Assembly (NCBI RefSeq): GCF_014698505.1
Contig: NZ_JACJTD010000002.1
Span: forward strand, 124,001-188,000
Length of the DNA: 64,000 nt
Direction of reading: 5' to 3'
Source of the DNA: Nostoc foliaceum FACHB-393
GTDB taxonomy: Bacteria; Cyanobacteriota; Cyanobacteriia; Cyanobacteriales; Nostocaceae
A program made the position numbers and the translations under genes. Of this stretch, positions 26,583-34,215 are shown piece after piece. The first letter of the stretch is position 1, and each line of letters starts with the position of its first letter. The notes beneath the pieces were generated by a model that did not search any database, was not told the DNA's origin, and saw only the letters and a program-made list of their open reading frames with translations.

Positions 26583-26674
26583 TATATAGCAATTCTAAAT
26601 GAGATTGTGAACTTGTCGTGGAGGTAGGCAATAGGCAATAGATTTTTTTCACGAATGATTTAGGATTTCTATCT
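26583..26674. mobile_element. MITE-like element, TATATAGCAATTCTAAAT ends
   Basis: The left end TATATAGCAATTCTAAATGA pairs imperfectly with the complement of GATTTAGGATTTCTATC on the right. The short core includes a GGCAATAGGCAATAG direct repeat. It shares ends with the elements at 7871 and 22341. Confidence 0.6.
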
Positions 26675-26758
26675 CAATGCAAGTCTATTTATTGCATAAT
26701 TGCTAGTTTTTTGTACTGCACATTAGACTTCTAACAAAAATCTGAATTAGCGAAAAGG

Positions 26759-26805
26759 AAACCACAGATAAACACCGATAAAATATCTGCGTGTATCTGT
26801 GGTTT
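26759..26805. repeat. Inverted repeat AAACCACAGATA / TATCTGTGGTTT
   Basis: Twelve-base arms around a 23-base loop that itself contains GATAAAATATC. The adenosine deaminase gene ends 135 bases to the right on the minus strand, so it may fold in that transcript's 3' end. Confidence 0.6.
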
Positions 26806-26939
26806 AATCCCTAAAAAATTGACTTTTGCAAGATATCTACTGTGCATTACAGCTTTCTCTACGGCATCATCAAAACTAACTGATTGCAACATTAATTAAC
26901 ATTGAATTAACTTACTTTCTGCTTACCTCTAGATGGTGG

Positions 26940-27989
26940 TTAATTACTATCCCTTGTTGCCAAAACTTTAGGTGGTTCAGGTTTCAGTAACCCATTCAAC
27001 AGGGATGCGGGACGTTGACTGTAAGGCCAAGCAAAAGCATGACGGAAAGCTGCATCCTGACAAGCTTGTAGTTGGGCAAAACTGATAATGTTATAAGTCA
27101 AGAGATTCTCATACTCAAATGGTAGACGCACATTGTGCAATCCAGCATTATCAGTACAGATAGCGATATCTACCCCAGCTTCAAAACAACGATCAAAAAC
27201 TAATTTGAGTTGACGGATATCCTGCAAAGTACCAGTTTTCAGGTAAGTTGTGGGGCAAACCTCTAAACACTGTCCGCGTTTAGCGACATCATTAAGTAAC
27301 TCTGGATATAGTAAGGGAATTTGGATGCCGTGACCGATTCGCATGAGATAGGGTAAGAGTTCGGGGTAACAGCCAGCAGTGGTTTCATATAAATGTCCGG
27401 TGGTCTTAACGCCCTGCGATCGCGCATAATCATATAAGCTAATCCATTCTTCTAAGCGATCGGCATAATAGCTATCACCCCCCGCTACATCTACTGCACA
27501 GACATACTGCTTATTTTGCGCCGCCAAATCAACAATCGCCTTGTTCACTTCATAAGGTAGGCGCGTGTGCATACAGAGAATTTGGCTAGTAACAATCGGA
27601 TATTCTGGCTGGTGGCTAGCAAGTCCTACTACTTGCACAATTTCTGTCATCTTGTCAATTCTCTGTGATTGATTCAGATGCTCAGGTGTCCGTAAATATG
27701 GAGTGTAACGCAGTTCCAGGTAAGCCAAATTTTCAAAAATGTAAGCACCCCGCACCAAGCGATAGATAAAGTAAGGTAAAGTCTCCACAGTTTGCACACT
27801 TTCTACGAGAGTGTGTAATTCTAAATACTCATCCAGGGTGTTGCGTGGGCGAGTATAAAAATCTTCAAATTCTGAATAGTCAGCAAAGCGAGAAATCAAA
27901 TCCGAAGAATGTCGCTCGAAATATCGCCATAAAACTCTGGGTACGACCGAGCCGCCCAGGTGCCTATGTAATTCAGCATATAAAGCCAT
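26940..27989 (-). CDS. Adenosine deaminase-family protein
   Basis: A 349-residue amidohydrolase of the adenosine/AMP deaminase family, which converts adenosine (or a related purine) to inosine. Metal-site residues are visible: LHRHLGGSV (H-x-H), TTGHLYETTAG, RIGHGIQI and CTDNAGLHN. The last differs from the usual T-D-D-P, so specificity may differ from classical adenosine deaminase. The frame runs back to 28133, but that 48-residue extension is encoded by a duplicated repeat element and a hydrophobic stretch; I therefore start at the ATG at 27989, directly before ALYAELHRHLGG. Confidence 0.85.
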   Translation of the reverse strand: MALYAELHRHLGGSVVPRVLWRYFERHSSDLISRFADYSEFEDFYTRPRNTLDEYLELHTLVESVQTVETLPYFIYRLVRGAYIFENLAYLELRYTPYLRTPEHLNQSQRIDKMTEIVQVVGLASHQPEYPIVTSQILCMHTRLPYEVNKAIVDLAAQNKQYVCAVDVAGGDSYYADRLEEWISLYDYARSQGVKTTGHLYETTAGCYPELLPYLMRIGHGIQIPLLYPELLNDVAKRGQCLEVCPTTYLKTGTLQDIRQLKLVFDRCFEAGVDIAICTDNAGLHNVRLPFEYENLLTYNIISFAQLQACQDAAFRHAFAWPYSQRPASLLNGLLKPEPPKVLATRDSN

Positions 27990-28073
27990 AGTGGTATTTT
28001 TAGGTAAAAATTTTATTAATTGTAACAAAAACATAGAAATAAAAAATCTATACTCGAAGAAATAATGAACATC

Positions 28074-28160
28074 GGGGGGAATCCCATCCCAACAAAAGGG
28101 GTGTCCAGGATAGCGGTCCGCCGATTTAGTCATTAGTCATTAGTCATTGGTACTAATGAC
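28074..28160 (-). repeat. Duplicated element, copy B
   Basis: On the minus strand the blocks run GTCATTAGTACCAATGACT, ACTAAATCGGCGG, TATCCTGGACACCCC and GATGGGATTCCC, in the same order as copy A at 17769-17875. It gives the adenosine deaminase frame a false N-terminus. Confidence 0.6.
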
Positions 28161-28165
28161 TCGAA

Positions 28166-28197
28166 ATCCCACGGCTTTTCATGAAAAGCCGTGGGAT
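28166..28197. repeat. Perfect 32-bp palindrome
   Basis: The left arm ATCCCACGGCTTTTCA is followed directly by its exact complement. It abuts copy B of the duplicated element, as an end hairpin of a transposon relic would; that reading is inference. Confidence 0.7.
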
Positions 28198-28444
28198 GAT
28201 TTAACAGAGGCTACGACCGAGACGCTGCACAAAAGTTGGGATTTTATCCATAGTTTCTGAAAATCCATCATTTATATAGTGTTTTGAGCAAAAATAAACT
28301 TGACATTATCAAGATTAAATTGATAGCATTGAAAAATTTTAATTTTTGTGTTACGCTAAATAAACATTGCTATTGTTGAGCAAGTGAAATATAGCAATAT
28401 ATTTTTCCTTTAACTAAGCAAATTCCTGGCAAGGTTGGTATTAA

Positions 28445-28654
28445 TTGAAAATTCAAGCGTTGGAAGTCAAAGCTGGCGATCGCATTGTTGCTTACTGCAA
28501 CAACAAAATGCAAATCTGCAAGGTAAAACGCATTTTAGATCCCGGTCAAGCTAATATCACACTATCAGTATTCACCTCTGAGAATTATCGCGGTTGCTCA
28601 GTTTCATCTATAGTCCGCTTTCAAAGCAACGCCTTAGTTGATTTAGTAAGTTAA
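28445..28654 (+). CDS. Small conserved-looking hypothetical protein
   Basis: 69 residues from a TTG start at 28445, with AAGG 13 bases upstream. The sequence (IQALEVKAGDRIVAYCNNKM then QICKVKRILDPGQANITLSV) looks like a compact beta-rich domain of SH3/KOW or Hint-like size with no membrane or signal segment. The composition is protein-like and unlike the AT-rich flanks. I do not recognise a named family. It has no clear operon partner. Confidence 0.65.
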   Translation: MKIQALEVKAGDRIVAYCNNKMQICKVKRILDPGQANITLSVFTSENYRGCSVSSIVRFQSNALVDLVS

Positions 28655-28725
28655 AAATCAAGTAAACATTCAATCTCAAAAATATCTTTAGCTATTGTCC
28701 AGCCTCAAGCTGGATATAGTTATTG

Positions 28726-28770
28726 TTGTATGTGCGATGCCTGTGTCGGGCTACGCCTACGCACATACAA
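28726..28770. repeat. Inverted repeat TTGTATGTGCG / CGCACATACAA
   Basis: Eleven-base arms around a core GATGCCTGTGTCGGGCTACG similar to the repeat in the A-subunit gene near 52575. Confidence 0.65.
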
Positions 28771-28880
28771 ATCTGTTAATTGTGGCTGGATGATTTTTCA
28801 GAAAAACGCTCTCACACTATAAGCAGTGCAGGCGGAAGTTTTTGAGAAAACTGATACTATGCTCATGCACCACCAAAAAA

Positions 28881-29075
28881 TTAGAGAACTAGGCATAAAG
28901 TAATTAGATTCGTATCGCCAACCAAACGAGAAGATGGTAGGGATTTCCAGCCCAAATAACCATATTTTTTACCGATAGGCTTGTTGAGCTTCAAAATCGC
29001 CCAGTCCTTTGAGTAATCGGCTAAGGTGCCATTTTTAAAGTCTGCGGTTACGGTGTACACACAAGTGCTAGTAAA
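28881..29075 (-). pseudogene. Internal fragment of a trypsin-like (S1B) protease
   Basis: Minus-strand reading gives VYTVTADFKNGTLADYSKDW followed by AILKLNKPIGKKYGYLGW. This is the catalytic-Asp region (D-W-A-I-L-K-L) of V8-like serine proteases found in cyanobacteria. Stops at both ends leave only about 64 codons; neither the His nor the Ser catalytic region is found nearby, so this is a remnant. Confidence 0.7.
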
Positions 29076-29190
29076 TTATGGATGGAAGGGATTTAGGGGG
29101 ATCTAAAAAGTTAGGAGGCTAAAGGAATAGTTTCAAAACACGCCCTAGGTAGAACAGGGAATGAGAATAGGATTTATCGTGAGGTACAAG

Positions 29191-29218
29191 AACCCCGACT
29201 TTTTTGAAAAGTCGGGGT
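29191..29218 (+). terminator. Hairpin AACCCCGACT / AGTCGGGGTT
   Basis: A strong stem followed by TTTTGG. A similar hairpin forms the core of the element at 22341-22448. It could stop transcription in front of the broken antitoxin gene but is more likely a dispersed repeat. Confidence 0.5.
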
Positions 29219-29290
29219 TTTGGGGATCTGATTGAGCAGTGTTCGCTCTACAAAATTTAGAATAAGATGAGGTTTACTAATTATTTGGCA

Positions 29291-29515
29291 ATGGAAGTTT
29301 TAAAACTTACAACTAAAATTGATGAATCAGGATATTTAAATCTTAATATTCCAACGCAGTTAGCGGCTGTTTAAGTAGAAATTATAGTTATTTTGAATCC
29401 AGTTTCGTCATAGGAAAAGCAGCAACCTAGTTATGATTTCTCTGATTTAGTAGGGTGATTAACTTGGCGGGGAGATGCGGTAGCTATGCAGAGAAATCTA
29501 CGCGATGAGTGGTAA
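29291..29515 (+). pseudogene. Antitoxin remnant with three in-frame stops
   Basis: From the ATG at 29291 one frame reads EVLKLTTKIDESGYLNLNIP and, after stops, VEIIVILNPVSS, EKQQPSYDFSDLVG and LTWRGDAVAMQRNLRDEW. It ends in TAA at 29513, overlapping the PIN toxin start. This is the layout of small antitoxins paired with VapC-type toxins in cyanobacteria. The stops (TAA, TAG, TGA) can each be explained by one base change from CAA, CAG/GAG and CGA. Confidence 0.75.
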
Positions 29516-29720
29516 TCGCTACGTGTTGGATACGAATGCGATAGTAGCTCTGCTTCAAGGAAATTCTCAACTTATTCAATTACTCCAAGATGTTGATTGG
29601 ATTGGAGTTTCAGTTATTAGCAAAATTGAATTTCTCGCGTTTTCTGGGCTGAGTCAAGAGGATTGTCAGCTTTTTGAGAGGTTTTTGCAACGAGTTGAGA
29701 TTGTCAATTTAGTACCGTAA
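29505..29720 (+). pseudogene. Truncated PIN-domain toxin (VapC-like)
   Basis: 71 residues begin GNRYVLDTNAIVALLQGN, with the first PIN acidic residue in LDTN and the second in SVISKIEFLAF. A stop follows VEIVNLVP, where full VapC proteins (~130 residues) continue to the P-D-A-I-x-A-A-T block with the remaining acidic residues. It is thus missing half the active site. Its ATG overlaps the end of the broken antitoxin gene by 11 bases, which shows the original operon arrangement. Confidence 0.8.
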
Positions 29721-29750
29721 TTAATTGGTAGCCTCTACCTTTTCCTTGCA

Positions 29751-29773
29751 GTGCATAGGCGTAGCCTATGCAC
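29751..29773. repeat. Palindrome GTGCATAGGC / GCCTATGCAC
   Basis: Ten-base arms around GTA, 30 bases after the PIN-toxin stop. A further hairpin-rich GCTTCTCTACAAGAAGC block lies near 29874-29890. Both are of the dispersed palindromic type. Confidence 0.6.
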
Positions 29774-29941
29774 TACTAACCAATAAGGCATAGTGCAGGC
29801 TAAAAGTCTTCTGAGTCCTTGTGTCAAGCCTAATTGAGATGATATTACCCTGGCAAAGCGATGCCTACGGCGAGCTTCTCTACAAGAAGCTCCGCGAACG
29901 CTAACGCGTTACTAAAACCACCCTCCAATTGATGGCTTTTA

Positions 29942-30253
29942 TTAGTTCTTTTTCACATCGCGAGCCATATTGAGGTAGTAGTCGTCAATTTTGGCATTAG
30001 GACGACGGCGGTTAGTGGCAGAAATTTTAGAAGTGTTATCCTGATTCGTTTTAATTGGCTCTTTTGCAGAAGCTTGCTTTATACCTTGCGCCTCATCAGA
30101 TTCCAAGAAATAATCAGACCTTGTAAATCCAAACAGGTTGGCAAAAAAACCAAATAAATTTCCTACAGCATTGGAAACACTTTTGAATAAAACACCAAAC
30201 AAGCCTTGAAGACGAAGGAACAAGTTCCGAACAATTTGAGTTAGACGAAACAT
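29942..30253 (-). CDS. Hypothetical protein with amphipathic N-terminal helices
   Basis: 103 residues. The first 45 are Phe/Leu/Gly-rich with regular spacing (LQGLFGVLFKSVSNAVGNLF, GFFANLFGF), likely membrane-associating helices rather than a signal peptide. The remainder is polar (Lys, Asn, Thr, Asp) and ends IDDYYLNMARDVKKN. I recognise no named family. GAGGG lies eight bases before the ATG at 30253. No operon partner. Confidence 0.7.
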   Translation of the reverse strand: MFRLTQIVRNLFLRLQGLFGVLFKSVSNAVGNLFGFFANLFGFTRSDYFLESDEAQGIKQASAKEPIKTNQDNTSKISATNRRRPNAKIDDYYLNMARDVKKN

Positions 30254-30522
30254 AACAGCACCCTCTATGATTGCCTATTATTATTCTGACTTAATTCCAA
30301 TAGGAGGAATGGTGCTATGCAAAAAATCTACCAGGCGTAGGCATGAGAGCAGCGAGAATTTATTAGAGGTTGTATTTGAAACATTTCTATTTGGCACCAC
30401 AAACCCTATAACTGCGTCAACTATCTTGCAGCTAAATTACTGTATCAGTTTTCCTGGTGTAGCAATTTAACGTTTATATGGAATGAATATAACCAATTAA
30501 CCTCATTTAGTCAGCAGAAGTA

Positions 30523-32814
30523 ATGACAAATCAGTTCTGGGAAAAAAGCATAGAAATCAATGCTACTCTAACCAACTTACTAGTTAACACCGTGCGTAGC
30601 TTATTCCTATATCGCAGCAAGCTACGCAAAGCGTCTGGTAGAGTTGCGCCTAGTCGTCAGACATCGCCTTTCATTCATCAAGGTTGGTGGCTTTTAAGGA
30701 AGCGTCTGCTGCCATTATTATGTCTGATATCATTCGTTACGGTATTGCTAATCAACAGCTTTGCCCCTAGCTTTGCCCAACTACCTCCTCAACCTCGTCA
30801 AGAAATTCGGGGGGTATGGCTGAGTGGTAACGATTTTAACGTTTTCAGAAATCGCTCAAAGGTGCAAGCAGCCATGAGCCAACTGCGGCAGCTAAACTTT
30901 AACACCGTTTATCCAGTAGTCTGGAACGATGGCTATACACATTATCCCAGCGCCATCATGCAAAAAAAGGGTATTCCCTTCTTCTTCAAAGGAACAGATG
31001 GACAAGATGTGATTGCAGACATTATCAGCCAAGCCCGCAGAGAAGGTCTACTAGCAATACCCTGGTTTGAATTTGGTTTCATGGTTCCCCTAAGTTCGGA
31101 ACTCGCATCCCAGCATCCAGATTGGCTGACACAAAAGCCGGATGGGACTCAAACTTCAATTAGTGCTGCGGGTGAGGTAGCGTGGTTGAATCCGTTTCAC
31201 CCGGAAGTGCAAAAGTTTATCACCGAACTCGTGATGGAAGTCATTACTCAATACGATGCTGATGGCGTTCAATTTGACGACCACATGAGTTTACCTGTGG
31301 ATTTTGGTTACGATAAATACACAATTAGTCTATATACTCAAGAAACGGGCAATCCTCCCCCACCGAATCCCCAAGCCCAAGCATGGATAAAATGGCGGGC
31401 AGATAAAATCACTGCATTCATGGTAGACCTCCACCAAACTGTGAAAGCTAGAAAACCGAATGCTATCTTCTCAGTTTCTCCCAATTACTATGATTTTGCC
31501 TACAAGCTGCAACTGCAAGACTGGCTCAACTGGGTACGGTTAGGTATTGTCGATGAGTTAGTCATGCAAGTATACCGTAATGATTTAGAAAGTTTTATCG
31601 CTCAAATTACCCGCCCAGAAATTTTAGAAACCCAAAAAATCATCCCAACTGGTATCGGTATTATGGCGGGGTTACGAAATCGCCCAGTTTCCATGCCACA
31701 AATCCAATCCCAGGTGCAAGCAGCGCAACAACGCGGTTTAGGTAGCGGCTTTTTCTACTACGAAAGCCTTTGGGATATCGCGCCTGAACCAGCAGCGCAA
31801 CGACAGTCAGCATTTGCGGCTCTTTTTCCAAACCCAGCGTTGCGCGATATCTCTCAAAATACACCCCGCAAACCAACTTTTGATACCATATCCCTACCTT
31901 TATATCCAAAACCTTCCCTTGGCCAACGTGTTCGTGGCTATTTTCTGGAAATAGCGATCGCAGGTGGTCAGCCAAGACGTATCTTATTAGATACAGGGTC
32001 AGCAGGGCTGCGAGTTCCCAAAGAGTTTTTAGGTAATGCTCCTATCCGCAAAACAGGACAAAATATCAAGGAAGTATTAAGCGATGGTACTATCCTGGAG
32101 GGAGAATTAGTTTATGCTAATGTCCGATTTGGTTTGCTTCCCGCCGCAGAACCAGTTCCGGTACAAGTTGTTACTAGCCGCCAATGTATTGCCCAAAAAC
32201 CTAATTGTTCAGCAAAGAGTGGTGCGCCATTTTCTGGTATTATCGGTGTCAACTATTTTGAAAAGTCACTTCCCTATAATCCGTTGAGAAAATTACCAGG
32301 AAATCTGAGTAACGGATTTATAGTGATTGGAAATGGTGGTAGTAACAACAATGGCAACCTAATTCTCGGTTTGACTGCTAATAACCAAGCAGGTTTCAAA
32401 ATGGCTCCTTGGAGTAAACAAAGCGAAATTAATGGTGTACCCGGTAACAGATGGGACTCTCAACTGAGCAAAGTTTGTTTAACTCTTGCTGGGAGTTCTG
32501 CTAAAAATTCTTGTAATGGCAAAATGATCACTGATACTGGAACCATTAATGGTTTGACTGAATTCAAGTCAGCTTCTACAGCAGGTAAGCTCAAGCCAGG
32601 AGTGTTACGTTCAGCTTTGAAAGTAGCAATTAATAGCATTTTTGATTACAGCCTGACACCAGGAACCCGCGACGGATTTAATCGCTGGAATTTGAGTATT
32701 TCGCCACAAGCAGAACTTCCTATATTTGTAAATACTGGCATCGCCTTTTTTGATAAATACGATGTCCTCTTTGACCAAGTTAATGGAAGACAGGGTTTTC
32801 GCAGTCGGCGGTAA
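30523..32814 (+). CDS. GHL10 glycosidase-like protein fused to pepsin-like protease domain
   Basis: 763 residues. After a long basic N-terminus there is one membrane/signal segment (about 62-86, ending SFAQ). Residues ~92-430 match the GH10-like GHL10 family (DUF187): EIRGVWLSGNDF, FNTVYPVVWNDGYTHYPS, DGVQFDDHMSLP with catalytic-type acids. Residues ~470-760 resemble a bilobal aspartic protease: ILLDTGSAGLRVP (Asp490) and MITDTGTINGLT (Asp671), 181 residues apart as in pepsins. Located outside the cytoplasm, it could act on cell wall or sheath glycans plus protein. Residues ~25-49 look repeat-derived. Not seen by me elsewhere as a fusion. Confidence 0.8.
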   Translation: MTNQFWEKSIEINATLTNLLVNTVRSLFLYRSKLRKASGRVAPSRQTSPFIHQGWWLLRKRLLPLLCLISFVTVLLINSFAPSFAQLPPQPRQEIRGVWLSGNDFNVFRNRSKVQAAMSQLRQLNFNTVYPVVWNDGYTHYPSAIMQKKGIPFFFKGTDGQDVIADIISQARREGLLAIPWFEFGFMVPLSSELASQHPDWLTQKPDGTQTSISAAGEVAWLNPFHPEVQKFITELVMEVITQYDADGVQFDDHMSLPVDFGYDKYTISLYTQETGNPPPPNPQAQAWIKWRADKITAFMVDLHQTVKARKPNAIFSVSPNYYDFAYKLQLQDWLNWVRLGIVDELVMQVYRNDLESFIAQITRPEILETQKIIPTGIGIMAGLRNRPVSMPQIQSQVQAAQQRGLGSGFFYYESLWDIAPEPAAQRQSAFAALFPNPALRDISQNTPRKPTFDTISLPLYPKPSLGQRVRGYFLEIAIAGGQPRRILLDTGSAGLRVPKEFLGNAPIRKTGQNIKEVLSDGTILEGELVYANVRFGLLPAAEPVPVQVVTSRQCIAQKPNCSAKSGAPFSGIIGVNYFEKSLPYNPLRKLPGNLSNGFIVIGNGGSNNNGNLILGLTANNQAGFKMAPWSKQSEINGVPGNRWDSQLSKVCLTLAGSSAKNSCNGKMITDTGTINGLTEFKSASTAGKLKPGVLRSALKVAINSIFDYSLTPGTRDGFNRWNLSISPQAELPIFVNTGIAFFDKYDVLFDQVNGRQGFRSRR

Positions 32815-32854
32815 GAGGGTAGTAAAGACTTCCTCCCTCAGATAGCCTTCAAAA

Positions 32855-33763
32855 CTAATTTTCCTGAACCAGCAAAACTGACTTCACGGGACGCTTGATA
32901 GGATTTCCTTCCAAATCAACCTTCCCGTAAAAGGTTTTGCCCTTGTAATAAAGTGAAGACGAACTCCCCCCATCCAGATTCATTGCTTGATCAGCACCAA
33001 GAGTTTTCATAAAATCAGCTAATGCTGGTAAGGATATCCCAGAGTTAGCGGGAGCCGAGGGTTTTTGAGCCACCATAACTAAAATAACGCTGCCATCACG
33101 AGTGATACCCACAGCAGTTCTGGCGTTGGGTTGGTTGCTGCCAAGTGCATCTCGTTTATTGGAATTATCCACAAAGCCCTCTTTTACTGACGTGAGTTCT
33201 GGTAATAGGCGTGGGCCAGCACCTATAGCATCGACTAACTGACAACCTGCTGGTGGTAACTGACTGTGTAGGGCAATAGAATAACTGATAGTTTGCCCAC
33301 ATGAGTAGCGGCGGAATTCTGCACGATTGAATATTTGACTCAGGTAAGGTTTTAAGTTGGGATTGTTCACCAGTCGCTCATTTTCCTTGGGGTCAGCTAC
33401 CAACTTCCCTTGTAGGACAACGTAAGATGTCGATTTTTGATTGGCTGGGTCAAAAAAGCCTGCGTTCAAAATAGCTACGGCTCGATGCTTCTGGGCAAAT
33501 TCCTCTACAGTGGCTACCTTCTGTGATAATTCAGGAGTCACCAAAAATCTGCTATTGGCTGGAATTAACAAAATGTGAGCTATGCTTTGGGGCAAAGTGC
33601 GCTCGAAGTAGCGGATAGTTTTTGGTGGTGAAGATGCAACAGTCGGTATTGACGGTGTTGAAGAACGCAAATTAAACCACAACACCATTGTCAAACTAAT
33701 TAATATCAAAGCCAGTAGTTTGATTTTTCTCACATTTAAACCCACTGCGGTTAGCTCAAACAA
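32855..33763 (-). CDS. Phosphodiester glycosidase (NAGPA/DUF2233) family protein
   Basis: 302 residues with an N-terminal membrane/signal segment (about 14-32, LLALILISLTMVLWF) and a NAGPA-type domain. Recognised motifs are AILNAGFFDP, NARTAVGITRDGSVILVMV and QAMNLDGGSSSSLYYKGK, typical of enzymes that remove a sugar from a phosphodiester link. Two Cys (YSCG, AGCQL) could form a disulfide in the periplasm. It converges on the glycosidase-protease fusion gene; both are predicted cell-envelope enzymes. ATG at 33763. Confidence 0.88.
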   Translation of the reverse strand: MFELTAVGLNVRKIKLLALILISLTMVLWFNLRSSTPSIPTVASSPPKTIRYFERTLPQSIAHILLIPANSRFLVTPELSQKVATVEEFAQKHRAVAILNAGFFDPANQKSTSYVVLQGKLVADPKENERLVNNPNLKPYLSQIFNRAEFRRYSCGQTISYSIALHSQLPPAGCQLVDAIGAGPRLLPELTSVKEGFVDNSNKRDALGSNQPNARTAVGITRDGSVILVMVAQKPSAPANSGISLPALADFMKTLGADQAMNLDGGSSSSLYYKGKTFYGKVDLEGNPIKRPVKSVLLVQEN

Positions 33764-34215
33764 AGTTAGTTTAGTTGAAATAGCAGAAACACAGGGAGAA
33801 ATTAACCGCTATAAAGATAAGCTGTTAAGCATTTAATTTGCACATTGAGATCGCAGTTTGCAGCTTTTATTACCATGAAAATGATGCAATTTAAATGACG
33901 ATTAGCTTACTGTTCCTATTATTACTAAGCGATCGCTAATTTTTGGCTGATAGTAAAAATTCTCTAAAAATCCCTATTGGGTATTGAAACGCTTGAAACT
34001 TACTAAAATCCCTATTGGGGATTGAAATTAAGACCATGTTAGAAACCACAAACCTGAAAAATATCTCCAAAAAATTTGCTATAGCTAGAAATTGTGCTTC
34101 TTTCAAAGAAAATGAGGCAATGAGAGCTATTGCGTATAGCATGGATTTACTACCACCTGGTTTATATATATGGCTATTTGGTTTTAGTTTGTGATATTTT
34201 CACCACCAAAATAAA
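33764..34215. other. Intergenic region with CRISPR-repeat-like relic
   Basis: About 450 AT-rich bases holding only the two tandem units at 33953-34028. The small open frame covering them is their translation and not a gene. Confidence 0.5.
33953..34028 (+). repeat. Two tandem 38-bp CRISPR-repeat-like units, no spacer
   Basis: Both units carry AAATCCCTATTGGG followed by ATTGAAA, with 38 bases between equivalent points. The second unit (CTTGAAACTTACTAAAATCC and so on) resembles the 37-nt Nostocales CRISPR repeat that ends TAGGGATTGAAAC. There is no spacer between the copies and no cas gene in the window. I call it a relic of a CRISPR repeat or an unrelated look-alike. Confidence 0.5.

Larger units (their letters stand above)
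26571..26939. other. Intergenic region with a MITE-like element and a hairpin
   Basis: Contains the element at 26583-26674 and an inverted repeat AAACCACAGATA / TATCTGTGGTTT (26759-26805). No gene is supported. Confidence 0.5.
27990..28444. other. Intergenic region with repeat element and palindrome
   Basis: Holds copy B of the duplicated element (28074-28160) and a perfect 32-bp palindrome (28166-28197). The remaining 250 bases are AT-rich with no recognised signal. Confidence 0.5.
28655..29290. other. Gap with repeats and a protease remnant
   Basis: No intact gene. Contains the inverted repeat at 28726-28770, a serine-protease fragment on the minus strand (28881-29075) and a hairpin at 29191-29218, each listed. 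Confidence 0.6.

Noticed and set aside
27990-28133. 48-residue N-terminal extension of adenosine deaminase
   Set aside because: Encoded by the duplicated repeat and AT-rich DNA; the conserved protein starts at the ATG at 27989.
33936-34142. 68-codon minus frame upstream of the NAGPA-type gene
   Set aside because: It is the translation of the CRISPR-repeat-like units (repeated SIPNRDFSKF-type text) and AT-rich flank.
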